From NCBI GenBank assembly GCA_032433765.1, contig JAVIAB010000156.1, positions 88,803,150 through 88,867,149 of the forward strand: a stretch of DNA of 64,000 bases. The letters are read 5' to 3'. The notes below the pieces were generated by a model. The model was not told the DNA's origin and ran no database searches. It was given only the letters and a program-made list of their open reading frames with translations. This DNA comes from Megaustenia siamemsis. Its lineage: Eukaryota; Mollusca; Gastropoda; Stylommatophora; Ariophantidae. Every line of letters begins with the position of its first letter. The stretch's first letter is position 1. The translations under genes were made by a program, and so were the position numbers. Shown here in pieces: positions 1 to 10,974 of the stretch.

Positions 1-1545
1 AGGTAGAGTCACTGTGGTGTTTATCATAATATTGGACCCCAAGGAAGAATCACTATTGTGTTTATCATAATAATGGGCCCCAAGGTAGAGTCACTGTTGT
101 GGTTATCATAATAATGGGCCCCAAGGTAGAGTCACTGTGGTGTTTATCATAATAATGGGCCCCAAGGAAGAATCACTGTTGTATTTATCATAATAATGGG
201 CCCAAGGTAGAGTCACTGTGGTGTTTATCATAATATTGGACCCCAAGGAAGAATCACTATTGTGTTTATCATAATAATGGGCCCCAAGGTAGAGTCACTG
301 TTGTGTTTATCATAATAATGGACCCCAAGGTAGAGTCACTGTGGTGTTGATCATAATAATGGGCCCCAAGGTAGAGTCACTGTGGTGTTGATCATAATAA
401 TGGGCCCCAAGGTAGAGTCACTGTGGTGTTGATCATAATAATGGGCCCCAAGGTAGAGTCACTGTTGTGTTGATCATAATAATGAGCCCCAAGTTAGAGT
501 CACTGTTTTGTTGATCCTAATAATGGGCCCCTAGGTAGAGTCACTGTGGTGTTGATCATACTATTGGGCCCCAAGGTAGTTACTGTTGTGTTGATCATAA
601 TATTGGGCCCCAAGGTAGTCACTGTTGTGTTGATCATAATAGTGGGCCCCATGGAAGAGTCACTGTTTTGTTTATCATAATATTGAGCCCCAAGGTAGGA
701 TCACTGTTGTGTTTATCATAATATGGGCTCCAAGGTAGAATCACTTTTGTGTTTATCATAATATTGGGCCCCAAGGTAGGATCATTGTTGTGTTTATCAT
801 AACAGTGGGCCCCAAGGTAGAGTCACTGTTGTGTTTATCATAATATTGGGCCTCAATTTATGGTCACTGTTGTGTTGATCATAATATTTTGGGCCCCAAG
901 GTAGGATCACTGTTGTTTTTTATCATAATATTGTGCCCCAAGGTAATCACTGTTGTGATGATCATAATATTGGGCCCCAAAGTAGGGTCACTGTTGTGTT
1001 GATCATAATATTGGGCCCCAAAGTAGGGTCACTGTTGTGTTGATCATAATATTGGGCCCCAAGGTAGAGTCACTGTTGTGTTGATCATAATATTGGGCCC
1101 CAAAGTAGGGTCACTGTTGTGTTGATCATAATATTGGCCCCAAAGTAGGGTCACTGTTGTGTTGATCATAATATTGGGCCCCAAAGTAGTCACTGTTGTG
1201 TTGATCATAATATATATGCCCCAAAGTAGTCACTGTTGTGTTGATCATAATATTAGGCCCCAAAGTAGGGTCACTCTTGTGATGATCATAATATTGGGCC
1301 CCAAAGTAGTCACTGTTGTGTTGATCATAATATTGGGCCCCAAAGTAGTCACTGTTGTGTTGATCATAATATTGGGCCCCAAGGTAGTCACTGTTGTGTT
1401 GATCATAATATTGGGCCCCAAAGTAGGGTCACTCTTGTGATGATCATAATATTGGGCCCCAAAGTAGTCACTGTTTTGTTGATCATAATATTGGGCCCCA
1501 AAGTAGTCACTGTTGTGTTGATCATAATATTGGGCTCCAAGTTAG
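1..1545. repeat. Minisatellite, ~41-bp unit
   Basis: This is a tandem array with a unit of about 41 bp and core TCATAATATTGGGCCCCAAG followed by a GTAG..TCACTGTTGTGTT segment. It already runs at base 1, so it continues left of the window. Units differ by small substitutions and 2-5 bp deletions. The left half has more TTTATCATAATAATGG variants and the right half more TTGATCATAATATTGG variants, so the two ends homogenised separately. Short open frames across it are repeat artefacts. It probably lies in the intron preceding the exon at 6773. Confidence 0.95.
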
Positions 1546-1548
1546 TCA

Positions 1549-2735
1549 TCAAGTTGGTATATGACCACTTTCTTTTTTCTTGTTGTCGCTTCTAATCACA
1601 TGACCAACATATGACCACCTTCTTCTCTTGTTGTCGCTTCTAATCACATGACCAACATATGACCACCTTCTTTTCTTGTTGTCGTTTCTAATCACATGAC
1701 CAACATATGACCACATTCCTCTCAAGTTGTCTCTTCTCCTCACATGACCAAAATATGACCACCTTTTTCTCTTGTTGTCTCTTCTCATCACATGACCAAC
1801 ATATGACCACCTTCCTCTCTTGTTGTCTCTTATCATCACATGACCAACATATGACCACCTTCCTCTCTTGTTGTCTCTTCTCCTCACATGACCAACATAT
1901 GACCACCTTCCTCTCTTGTTGTCTCTTATCATCACATGACCAACATATTACCACCTTCTTCTCTTGTTGTCTCTTCTCATCACATGACCAACATATGACC
2001 AGCTCCTTCACTTGTTGTCTCTTCTCATCACATGACCAACATATGACCACCTCCTTCTCTTGTTGTCTCATCTCATCACATGACCAACATATGACCATAT
2101 ACTTCTCATCACATGACCAAAATATGACCACCTTCTTCTTATCACATGACCAACATATGACCACCTCCTTCTCGTGTTGTCTCTTCTCATCACATGACCA
2201 ACATATGACCACCTCCTTCTCTTGTTGTCTCTTCTCATCACATGACCAACATATGACCACCTCCTTCTCGTGTTGTCTCTTCTCATCACATGACCAACAT
2301 ATGACCACCTCCTTCTCTTGTGGTCTCTTCTCATCACATGATCAACATATGACCACCTCCTTCTCATCACATGACCAACATATGACCAGCTCCTTCTCTT
2401 GTGGTCTCTTCTCATCACATGATCAACATATGACCACCTCCTTCTCATCACATGACCAACATATGACCACACCTTCTCATCACATGACCAACATATGACC
2501 ACCTTCTTCTCATCACATGATCAACATATGACCACCTCCTTCTCATCATATGACCAACATATGACCACCTCCTTCTCATCACATGACCAACATATGACCA
2601 CCTTCTTCTCATCACATGATCAACATATGACCACCTCCTTCTTATCCTATGACCAACATATGACCACCTCCTTCTCATCACATGACCAACATATGACCAC
2701 CTCCTTCTCATCACATGACCAACATATGACCATAC
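1549..2735 (-). repeat. Minisatellite (48/33-bp units) derived from an RTE reverse-transcriptase ORF
   Basis: Tandem units come in two lengths, 48 bp and 33 bp, both multiples of three. Read on the minus strand, each unit encodes variants of RRWSYVGHVMRRDNKR. The RTE-A retrotransposon copy at 11318-11812 encodes RRWSYVGHVMRRDNNR at its C-terminal side (about 11588-11628). At nucleotide level roughly 35 of 41 positions agree by eye. The retrotransposon protein is conserved and has a function, so the direction is inferred as RTE to minisatellite. The minus frame stays open over long stretches because unit lengths keep phase. No start context or promoter suggests that it is a gene. Confidence 0.85.
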
Positions 2736-3170
2736 CTTCTCTTGATTATATGCTATTGTTGGAGATGAATCAAACAAAATGTGACAGCCGTGGATGTGGG
2801 TGGATTATTGAACCTTTTCAGGATGATCTACATTATTTGGAATTTATTGATTTGTATCATCATATTAATGATTCATTTACTGATAAATTTGATTATGATG
2901 ATTTTAATAATGTGATATACACACACAGATACACACGATATCACTCATTTCATGTCACACACACACACACACAGACAGACAGACAGACAGATACATACAT
3001 GATATCACTCACATGAAAAGTGGTATAACCTCGGACCCCCCCCCCCCCCCCCCCCCCCACGACAGGAAGGACCCAAGTTTAAAGCCCACCACAAGCGGTG
3101 TCGTGATTTGTCAAAAATCGGAAAAATTGATCCGTGGTTTCTTTATGTCGCTATCTCCCCTGATCTCTTG
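2736..3170. other. Single-copy spacer with microsatellites and a 23-nt poly-C run
   Basis: It holds about 200 bp of AT-rich single-copy sequence with a short open frame of no recognisable family. Then come (AC)n and (ACAG)n microsatellites near 2933-2998 and an uninterrupted C run at 3036-3058. The 3060-3170 part could be a decayed SINE on the minus strand, but I cannot show both internal promoter boxes. Confidence 0.7.
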
Positions 3171-3975
3171 GCTAGTGAGATCCGATGTCTAGCCCTCTCT
3201 GGCTAGTGAGATCCGATGTCTAGCCTTCTCTGGCTAGTGAGATCCGATGTCTAGCCCTCTATGGTAAGTGAGATCCGATGTCTAGCCTTCTCTGGCTAGT
3301 GAGATCCGATGTCTAGCCCTCTATGGTTAGTGAGATCCAATGTCTAGCCCTCTCTGGCTAGTGAGATGCGATGTCTAGCCCTCTCTGGCTAGTGAGATCC
3401 GATGTCTAGCCCTCTCTGGCTAGTGAGATCCGATGTCTAGCCCTCTATGGTAAGTGAGATCCGATGTCTAGCCCTCTCTGGCTAGTGAGATCCGATGTCT
3501 AGCCTTCTCTGGCTAGTGAGATCCGATGTCTAGCCCTCTATGGTAAGTGAGATCCGATGTCTAGCCTTCTCTGGCTAGTGAGATCCGATGTCTAGCCCTC
3601 TATGGTAAGTGAGATCCGATGTCTAGCCTTCTCTGGCTAGTGAGATCCGATGTCTAGCCCTCTATGGCTAGTGAGATCCAATGTCTAGCCCTCTCTGGTT
3701 AGTGAGATCCGATGTCTAGCCCTCTATGGTTAGTGAGATCCAATGTCTAGCCCTCTCTGGCTTGTGAGATCCAATGTCTAGCCCTCCCTGGCTAGTGAGA
3801 TCCAATGTCTAGCCCTCTCTGGCTTGTGAGATCCAATGTCTAGCCCTCTCTGGCTTGTGAGATCCGATGTCTAGCCCTCTATGGTAAGTGAGATCCGATG
3901 TCTAGCCTTCTCTGGCTAGTGAGATCCGATGTCTAGCCCTCTCTGGCTTGTGAGATCCGATGTCTAGCCTATTTA
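3171..3975. repeat. Minisatellite, 31-bp unit
   Basis: The unit is 31 bp, with core GTGAGATCCGATGTCTAGCC followed by CTCTCTGGCTA. About 26 units are almost free of indels. Variants (TAAGTGAG, TTAGTGAG, CTTGTGAG, CCAATGTC) alternate in blocks, which suggests duplication of several units at a time. Confidence 0.95.
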
Positions 3976-4241
3976 GATAAAGGTAATAAACAAGAGGTCC
4001 CATGTGCACCTGCACATGTTGCAATTAAAACCCTTGGCAGTTAAAATCAAGAGTAGGCCTTAAATATGCCGCTGCCAGAACACAATTATCAGCAGAAACC
4101 TGCCCGTGATCGTTAGCCGTGATAGAGAGTCCTGTGGGTCTGGATTCTCCTTGGATGTTCGTGAGATTCTTGAGGGGTATATTGAAACACCTATGTAGTT
4201 GTCTGGTGTGTAGTGGTGATGATCCTTACAACAAACAAACA
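3976..4241. other. Single-copy intronic spacer
   Basis: No gene, exon or recognised element is visible here. It ends in a short CAAACAAAC-type low-complexity run, directly before the target-site duplication of the RTE-A insertion. Confidence 0.5.
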
Positions 4242-4569
4242 ACAATAATGATTCTATTGACCTTTCGAGCCGTAGCCGACCCATAGGGCGTAGACCAAGA
4301 TACACCTTCTCCTATCTGAATTTTTGTTCTAGCAGTTTTCTTTTAAAGATATTTTATCAAATCTCGCCATCTGTCTCTGTTCTGTGCAAGCAGCTCTATA
4401 TCATTGAGGGAGCCGAATCCTGCTGCTCTTGCCTCTCTCATCAATGTTCTTCTTAGTGTCGCCCTGGGTCTTCCTCTTTGTCTCTTACCTGTTGTTTTCC
4501 ACATGAGGGCTTGCTTTGCTATTCGGTTATTATCTCTCCTCATTACATGTCCAACATATGACCATCATC

Positions 4570-5650
4570 ATCATCATGTGCCTTACCGGTTGGCGTAGGT
4601 GATCATGTCCCTCCACAATCTTCTATCCACAGTGCATCGTATCATTTCTGTTGTTGACTGTTTTCCATGCCATGACACCAAGCTATCCAGTATTTTCTCT
4701 CTTTGTCGTCCGCGATCTCTTTTTCCTTTTATTTTGCCAGTTGTAAACAAGTATTCCAACTTTCCTCTTCTCATGATGTGCCCGAAAAATGTTGATTGCT
4801 TCTTTCTGATATTTTTTAACAGCTCCCTTTTTGTGTTGGCCTCCTTGAGAACTTCCTCATTGGTCTTTTTTTTATCTGTCCAGGGAACTTTCAACATTCT
4901 TCTGAGAAATTCCATCTCTGTGGCCTCGTTCGTTCGTTCGTTCGCTTTCGTCAGCTTTGACCTCTGACGAAGTCCCACCCACTCAATTTTGTGGGACTGA
5001 ATTTTGCGTGTAAGGTCTGTTTTATCCCATTACAGGATGCCCCTCGCCATGCAGGCAGATTTACTCCGACTTCAGAGGTACTAATTTTTAGGGAATTAGT
5101 AAAACCCAGGTGTCCTCGCCAGGGTACGAACCCCGGCTGTTGCCGTGGTAAGCCAACCGCCTATCGATTGCGCTAACCGGACACTCTGTGGCCTCCAATC
5201 GTCTTTTCATTTGTTTGTCTACTGTCCATGATTCGCTTCCATAGGTGAGAATTGGTTCTATATAGCACCGATGAACTCTCTTTCTCATTTTTATTGACAT
5301 AGATTTGTTGCATAAGATATTTTTCATTTTCTGAAATGCTATTTTGGCCTGAGCTATTCTGCTTTTTATTTCCGTGGTGCATCTTCCATCTGATGTTATT
5401 ATTGTACCCAAGTATTTGACGAGTTGCACTTGTTTCAGATTTGTCTTGTTTATTTTTATGCTGCATGATGGTGATGATTGTTTCTTCGATATAACCATTA
5501 CTTCAGTTTTCTTGCTATTCAGACTGAGACATTTCTTGTTGCTTTCTTTTACTATTATGTCTATCATTTCTTGTAGTTCGTTCTCTGTCTCTGCTATTAA
5601 GACTGTGTCATCCGCATATCGCAAATTATTTATGTTGTGACCGTTCACAG
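4570..5650 (-). mobile_element. RTE-type retrotransposon 'RTE-B' copy 1, nested inside RTE-A
   Basis: It is flanked by GACCATCATC at 4560-4569 and 5651-5660, a 10-bp target-site duplication of RTE-A sequence; the uninterrupted RTE-A copy 2 has a single version. On the minus strand it encodes NNLRYADDTVLIAETENEL (RT active site YADD), then KYLGTIITSDGR, LTYGSESWTVDKQMKRRLEATE, FLRRMLKVPWTDK and FFGHIMRRGKLEY. It ends near RRLWRDMITYANR and a (GAT)n 3' tail, as is common in RTE elements. It is heavily 5'-truncated, frameshifted at an A-run in the TDKKKTNEE segment, and split by a SINE at 4928-5183. A second copy lies at 52146-52738. Confidence 0.9.
4928..5183 (-). mobile_element. tRNA-derived SINE nested in RTE-B
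   Basis: This 256-bp insert is bounded by CTCTGTGGCCTC at 4916-4927 and 5184-5195, a 12-bp target-site duplication; RTE-B copy 2 has the sequence once and uninterrupted. On the minus strand it starts GTCCGGTTAGCGCAATCG with an A-box-like block. A B-box-like GGGGTTCGTACCC follows about 50 bp later, then an unrelated body, and a (GAAC)n tail at the left end. The order and spacing are those of a pol III SINE. The tRNA-like part is degenerate, so it is not a tRNA gene. Confidence 0.85.
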
Positions 5651-6772
5651 GACCATCATCTTTTCTTTATTACTGAAGATATTAGTGGTTGATTGGCGAT
5701 TTCTCTAATTTCCTCGTTTGTTTTGAATTCGTTCCACGCTATACCAAGTATTTTCCTGAGACATTTATTTTCGAATGCGTTCAACTTTGTTTCTATATCT
5801 CTTATGGTTTTCCATCTTTCACACGCATACGTAAGGGTTGATAGTACATTTGATTTGAATAGCCTAAGTTTTGTGTTTGTGCTGATTAGTTTTGATTTCC
5901 ACAACTTTTCAAGGCTTCTGAAAGACATTGCTGCTTTAGCCATTCTGATTCTAATTTCTTTACTTGTATCCCCTTCTCGATCAATGTGACTTCCAAGATA
6001 GATAAAGTGATCGATCCCTTCCACTGGTTTGTTTTCCATGTATATTTTGTCGTCTGTTGGAATTAAACTTTTCATGAGTTTAGTCTTTTCATGATTGATC
6101 TCAAGCCCAATTTTGCTGGCTATTGATGATAGTTCATTTGTGTTTTCCTGCATCGTTTTAATCTGACTGCTGATGAGAACTATCTCATCAGCAAAGTCGA
6201 GGTCCTCCAAATGGTCTCCTTGTATCCATTCGATGCCTTTATTACCAGTGCAGCATTTCTTCATTATGAAGTCCATAACAATTCCAAATAACAAGGGCGA
6301 TAAAATACATCCTTGTTTAACCCCAGTTTCTATTGGGAAACATTCGCTCAGTCCTTCCTCTGTTCAAACTGTACATGTGTAACCATCATACATGTCTTTA
6401 ACAATATTTATGATTTTTGATGGTAAGCCATATTGCTTCAGAATTTTCCACAAAGAATCTCTATGAATACTGTCAAATGCTTTTTTGAAGTCGATGAAGT
6501 TAAGTACAAAAGGTTTTTGCTTTTCAATGTGTTCCTCCAATATAAGTCGTAGAGTAAAAATGTGGTCAATGCAGCTTCTCCCTTTTCTAAACCCAGCCTG
6601 TTCTTCGCGCATTACTGTATCTATTGAATCCTTTATTCTATTTGAATTTTACAATAATGATTGCAAAGATAATAATTATGTTTGTCAAAAAGCCAGTAAT
6701 TTGGTTTGCTAGCATGACAGACATGATAGTCGTGTCCTAGCTTTGTTCATGAACATCCTTGACATGTTTCAG

Positions 6773-6952
6773 CTATGGTACGCCCATCGGCCCCCTGATG
6801 AAGACCACTGTCAGGCTCGAGCCTATTCCCAGTCCGATGTGCAAGACAGCACGTCACCAGAAACCATGAAGCTCAATGTGGCTATTTCCTCCAATGGAGA
6901 TGTCGAGGTAGGGGAGATAAGCCTGACTGAGATGGACCCAGAGGACATCAGG
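6773..6952 (+). CDS. Internal exon of a GPR158/GPR179-like class C orphan GPCR
   Basis: This open block of exactly 60 codons runs from LWYAHRPPDEDHC to LTEMDPEDIR. The acceptor is GACATGTTTCAG (AG at 6771-6772) and the donor is AGG|GTAAGG (GT at 6953-6954). Both ends are phase 0, so it joins in frame to the exon at 21920. If unspliced, translation stops at 6998-7000. The acidic, serine-rich sequence and the DPEDIR|AELKRLYTQL junction match my memory of the segment just after TM7 in the GPR158/GPR179 family (fly CG31760 type), class C receptors with long cytoplasmic tails; GPR158 is reported as a metabotropic glycine receptor. The segment would be cytosolic. The 7TM and extracellular exons are not in the window. 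The exon begins 111 bp from RTE-A and ends about 30 bp before a minisatellite. The assignment is by recognition only. Confidence 0.78.
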
Positions 6953-6983
6953 GTAAGGGGGAAGATAGCAGTCAATGTGTGTT

Positions 6984-7410
6984 TATTCTGTCAGAGCTAA
7001 CCATCCTGTTAGAGCTAACCATCCTGTCAGAGCTAACCATCCTGTTAGAGATACACATTCTGTCCAAGCTAAACATTCTGTCAGAGCTAAACATTCTGTC
7101 AGAGCTAAACATCCTGTCAGAGCTAAACATCCTGTTAGAGATACACATTCTGTCCAAGCTAAACATTCTGTCAGAGCTAAACATCCTGTCAGAGCTAAAC
7201 ATCCTGTTAGAGATACACATTCTGTCCAAGCTAAACATTCTGTCAGAGCTAAACATTCTGTCAGAGCTAACCATCCTGTTAGAGATACACATTCTGTCCA
7301 AGCTAAACATTCTGTCAGAGCTAAACATCCTGTCAGAGCTAAACATCCAGTTAGAGCTAAACATCATGTTAGAGCTAAACATCCTGTCAGAGCTAAACAT
7401 TCTACTGGCA
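6984..7410. repeat. Minisatellite, 18-bp unit
   Basis: Units are CATTCTGTCAGAGCTAAA and variants with CATCCTGTTAGAGATACA, 18 bp each and about 23 copies. Every third or fourth unit is the GTTAGAGATACA/GTCCAAGCTAAA form, giving a higher-order period of roughly 72-90 bp. Both strands are open because 18 is a multiple of three. It begins about 30 bp after the donor site of the receptor exon. Confidence 0.95.
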
Positions 7411-7530
7411 CAATCACCATGACAAATGACCATATCTATACAAATATCAAGACTGCCTTCTAAGGACACTCAATGACAATAATCAAAATATATGATTGTG
7501 TAATGTCATCACAAGTGACAAGTCCTGTAA

Positions 7531-8335
7531 TTGAAATCACTGGTTGTGCTATATGTAGACCTTGTCTTGTTGCTATATGTCATTGGGTCACTGGTTGTGC
7601 TATATGTAGATCTTGTCTTGTTGCTATATGTCTTTGAGTCACTGGTTGTGCTATATGTAGACCCTGTCTTGTTGCTATATGTCATTGAGTCATTGGTTGT
7701 GCTATATGTAAACCTTGTCTTGTTGCTATATGTCATTGAGTCACTGGTTGTGCTATATGTAGACCGTGTCTTGTTGCTATATGTCTTTGAGTCACTGGTT
7801 ATGCTATGTGTGGACCTTCTCTTGTTGCTATATGTCATTGAGTCACTGGTTGTGCTATATGTAGACCCTGTCTTGTTGCTATATGTCATTGGTTGTGCTA
7901 TATGTAAACCTTGTCTTGTTGCTATATGTCATTGAGTCACTGGTTGTGCTATGTGTAGACCTTGTCTTGTTGCTATATGTCATTGAGTCACTGGTTATGC
8001 TATGTGTAGACCTTGTCTTGTTGCTATATGTCATTGAGTCACTGGTTGTGCTATGTGTGGACCTTCTCTTGTTGCTATATGTCTTTGAGTCACTGGTTGT
8101 GCTATGTGTGGACCTTCTCTTGTTGCTATATGTCATTGAGTCACTGGTTGTGCTATGTGTGGACCTTCTCTTGTTGCTATATGTCATTGAGTCACTGGTT
8201 GTGCTATGTGTGGACCTTCTCTTGTTGCTATATGTCATTAAGTCACTGGTTGTGCTATGTGTGGACCTTCTCTTGTTGCTATATGTCATTGAGTCACTGG
8301 TTGTGCTATGTGTGGACCTCTTGTTGCTATATGTC
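7531..8335. repeat. Minisatellite, 51-bp unit
   Basis: The 51-bp unit (17 codons) has core GTCACTGGTTGTGCTATATG, then GACCTTGTCTTGTTGCTATATGTCATTGA split as two similar halves. There are about 15-16 units. The left half carries the CTATATGTAGACC form and the right half the CTATGTGTGGACCTTC form, a polarity typical of growth from one end. The open frames on both strands are phase artefacts. The 120 bp before it is single copy with nothing recognised. Confidence 0.93.
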
Positions 8336-8604
8336 TCAGGGCATTATGTGTCACAGGCAGGTGTTGTCAGTGAGTGGAGTTACGCCTGCTCTGTATCTTG
8401 AACATTTCTTTCTTTGTCAAAATTACTGCTGTTTTTTTCTCTGTGTGTGTGCGTGAACGCGTGCATGTGTATGTATGTGTGAGTGTGCGTCTTTGTGTGA
8501 GTGTGTGTGCATGTGTCATCAGGAGATACATTCCTTCATCTTCGATAGCCTATTTCATGTTGTCTTTTCCAAATGTCTGCGACAGTAATTGAAGGCGTCA
8601 AATG
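8336..8604. other. Single-copy intronic spacer with a (GT)n-rich tract
   Basis: Nothing coding is seen here. Around 8435-8515 is an imperfect GTGTGTGC/GTGTATGT microsatellite. Confidence 0.6.
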
Positions 8605-8890
8605 TTATGATGGAAGCTCATTGGCTGAGTAGTTAGTGCCCTCACTTCACGATCAGATAGGTCTGGGTTCAGCCTCCAGAAGTAGTGGATTTCTTTCAGA
8701 CCGACAGGGCTCCTGGGTTCACCCCGCCTCTAAAAATGAGTACCAGAGATTTTTCTGGCAAGTTAAGGTGACCTGGTATAATACCGACCTCATCACCCCA
8801 AAATGTCTCAGGGTCATGGAAAAATCAGGTCACTATCATAATGTTCTTCATATGTCTAGCAAGAGGTGGAGAGTACTTGATTTACCTTGA
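8605..8890 (+). mobile_element. Probable tRNA-derived SINE sharing a central domain with the SINE at 13093
   Basis: The 5' part has an A-box-like TTGGCTGAGTAGTTAG and a B-box-like GGGTTCAGCCTCC. The body contains ATTTTTCTGGCAAGTTAAGG followed by ATAATACCGACCTCATCACC. The SINE at 13093 has ATTTTTCAGAGAAAGTGAAG and then ATAATACCGACCACATTACC at the same spacing. This fits a conserved central domain shared by two SINE families with different heads. I did not find a clean target-site duplication. Confidence 0.7.
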
Positions 8891-8961
8891 CCAGACATCT
8901 CCACTTATCTTAACATCCATCTTGGTTATGTATCTTTATTATTCTCCACCTCTGCAAGATT

Positions 8962-10955
8962 AATGTGTTATTATGTTCTGAGATCTTGTGTTATTATGTT
9001 CTGAGATCTTGTCTTATTATGTTCTGAGATCTTGTGTTATTATGTTCTGAGATCTTGTGTTATTATGTTCTGAGATCTTGTCTTATTATGTTCTGAGATC
9101 TTAATGTGTTATTATGTTCTGAGATCTTGTCTTATTATGTTCTGAGATCTTAATGTGTTATTATGTTCTGAGATCTTGTGTTATTATGTTCTGAGATCTT
9201 GTGTTATTATGTTCTGAGATCTTGTCTTATTATGTTCTGAGATCTTGTGTTATTATGTTCTGAGATCTTGTCTTATTATGTTCTGAGATCTTGTGTTATT
9301 ATGTTCTGAGATCTTGTGTTATTATGTTCTGAGATCTTGTGTTATTATGTTCTGAGATCTTGTCTTATTATGTTCTGAGATCTTAATGTGTTATTATGTT
9401 CTGAGATCTTGTGTTATTATGTTCTGAGATCTTGTCTTATTATGTTCTGAGATCTTGTGTTATTATGTTCTGAGATCTTGTGTTATTATGTTCTGAGATC
9501 TTGTCTTATTATGTTTTGAGATCTTAATGTGTTATTATGTTCTGAGATCTTGTGTTATTATGTTCTGAGATCTTGTGTTATTATGTTCTGAGATCTTGTG
9601 TTATTATGTTCTGAGATCTTGTCTTATTATGTTCTGAGATCTTGTGTTATTATGTTCTGAGATCTTGTGTTATTATGTTCTGACATCTTGTCTTATTATG
9701 TTCTGAGATCTTGTCTTATTATGTTCTGAGATCTTGTCTTATTATGTTCTGAGATCTTAATGTGTTATTATGTTCTGAGATCTTGTGTTATTATGTTCTG
9801 AGATCTTGTGTTATTATGTTCTGACATCTTGTCTTATTATGTTCTAAGATCTTATGTTATTATGTTCTGAGATCTTGTCTTATTATGTTCTGAGATCTTG
9901 TCTTATTATGTTCTGAGATCTTGTCCTATTATGTTCTGAGATCTTAATGTGTTATTATGTTCTGAGATCTTGTGTTATTATGTTCTGAGATCTTGTGTTA
10001 TTATGTTCTGAGATCTTGTGTTATTATGTTCTGAGATCTTAATGTGTTATTATGTTCTGAGATCTTAATTTGTTATTATGTTCTTAGATCTTGTGTTATT
10101 ATGTTCTGAGATCTTAATGTGTTATTATGTTCTGAGATCTTGTGTTATTTATTATGTTCTGAGATCTTGTGTTATTATGTTCTGAGATCTTAATGTGTTA
10201 TTATGTTCTGAGATCTTAATGTGTTATTATGTTCTGAGATCTTGTCTTATTATGTTCTGAGATCTTGTCTTATTATGTTCTGAGATCTTGTCTTATTATG
10301 TTCTGAGATCTTAATGTGTTATTATGTTCTGAGATCTTGTCTTATTATGTTCTGAGATCTTGTATTATTATGTTCTGAGATCTTGTCTTATTATGTTCTG
10401 AGATCTTGTCTTATTATGTTCTGAGATCTTGTCTTATTATGTTCTGAGATCTTGTCTTATTATGTTCTGAGATCTTAATGTGTTATTATGTTCTGAGATC
10501 TTGTCTTATTATGTTCTGAGATCTTGTCTTATTATGTTCTGAGATCTTAATGTCTTATTATGTTCTGAGATCTTGTGTTATTATGTTCTGAGATCTTGTG
10601 TTATTATGTTCTGAGATCTTGTCTTATTATGTTCTGAGATCTTGTCTTATTATGTTCTGAGATCTTAATGTCTTATTATGTTCTGAGATCTTAATGTCTT
10701 ATTATGTTCTGAGATCTTAATGTCTTATTATGTTCTGAGATCTTAATGTGTTATTATGTTCTGAGATCTTAATGTCTTATTATGTTCTGAAATATTAATG
10801 TGTTATTATGTTCTGAGATCATAATGTCTTATTATGTTCTGAAATATTAATGTGTTATTATGTTCTGAGATCATAATGTCTTATTATGTTCTGAAATATT
10901 AATTTGTTATTATGTTCTGAGATCTTAATGTGTTATTATGTTCCGAGATCTTATT
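8962..10955. repeat. Minisatellite, 23-bp and 26-bp units, about 80 copies
   Basis: The unit is TTATTATGTTCTGAGATCTT plus either GTG/GTC (23 bp) or AATGTG/AATGTC (26 bp). The 20-bp core is almost invariant, with variants concentrated in the last 200 bp (GAAATATTAATGTG, GAGATCATAATG). Each unit carries an AGATCT palindrome. The far right edge is the insertion site of RTE-A copy 2. Confidence 0.95.
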
Positions 10956-10974
10956 TTGTTATCAGTAATGAGAT

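Larger units (their letters stand above)
4254..6650 (-). mobile_element. RTE-type non-LTR retrotransposon 'RTE-A' copy 1, 5'-truncated and interrupted
   Basis: It lies on the minus strand between two copies of ACAATAATGATT (4242-4253 and 6651-6662), a clean 12-bp target-site duplication. From its 5' end it encodes RT motifs AGFRKGRSCIDHIF, then FIDFKKAFDSIHR (catalytic D), then FADE where copy 2 has FADD. It ends with the RTE tail domain, YLGSHIDREGD through RWRDLIKYL. It is defective: an in-frame stop at 6364-6366 falls shortly before ETGVKQGC, and the second Asp of the active site is Glu. A second retrotransposon splits the C-terminal domain at 4570-5650. The 5' part (endonuclease and N-terminal RT) is absent. 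The 3' UTR near 4254-4340 matches that of copy 2. It sits in the intron upstream of the exon at 6773, antisense to the host gene. Confidence 0.9.

Noticed and set aside
2739..2935. Small exon reading LEFIDLYHHINDSFTDKF after an AG at about 2820
   Set aside because: Composition is a loose ATGATT repeat, no donor follows before the microsatellite, and no family is recognised.
4404..4967. Plus-strand frames over the RTE region (also 5374-5640, 5693-5989, 6173-6382)
   Set aside because: They are antisense shadows of the retrotransposon reading frames.
5088..5176. tRNA-like boxes as a tRNA gene on the minus strand
   Set aside because: They belong to a SINE bounded by a 12-bp target-site duplication inside RTE-B.
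8962..10955. CRISPR array
   Set aside because: The near-invariant 20-bp core is separated by only 3-6 bp of repeated sequence, with no unique spacers and no cas genes; the genome is eukaryotic.
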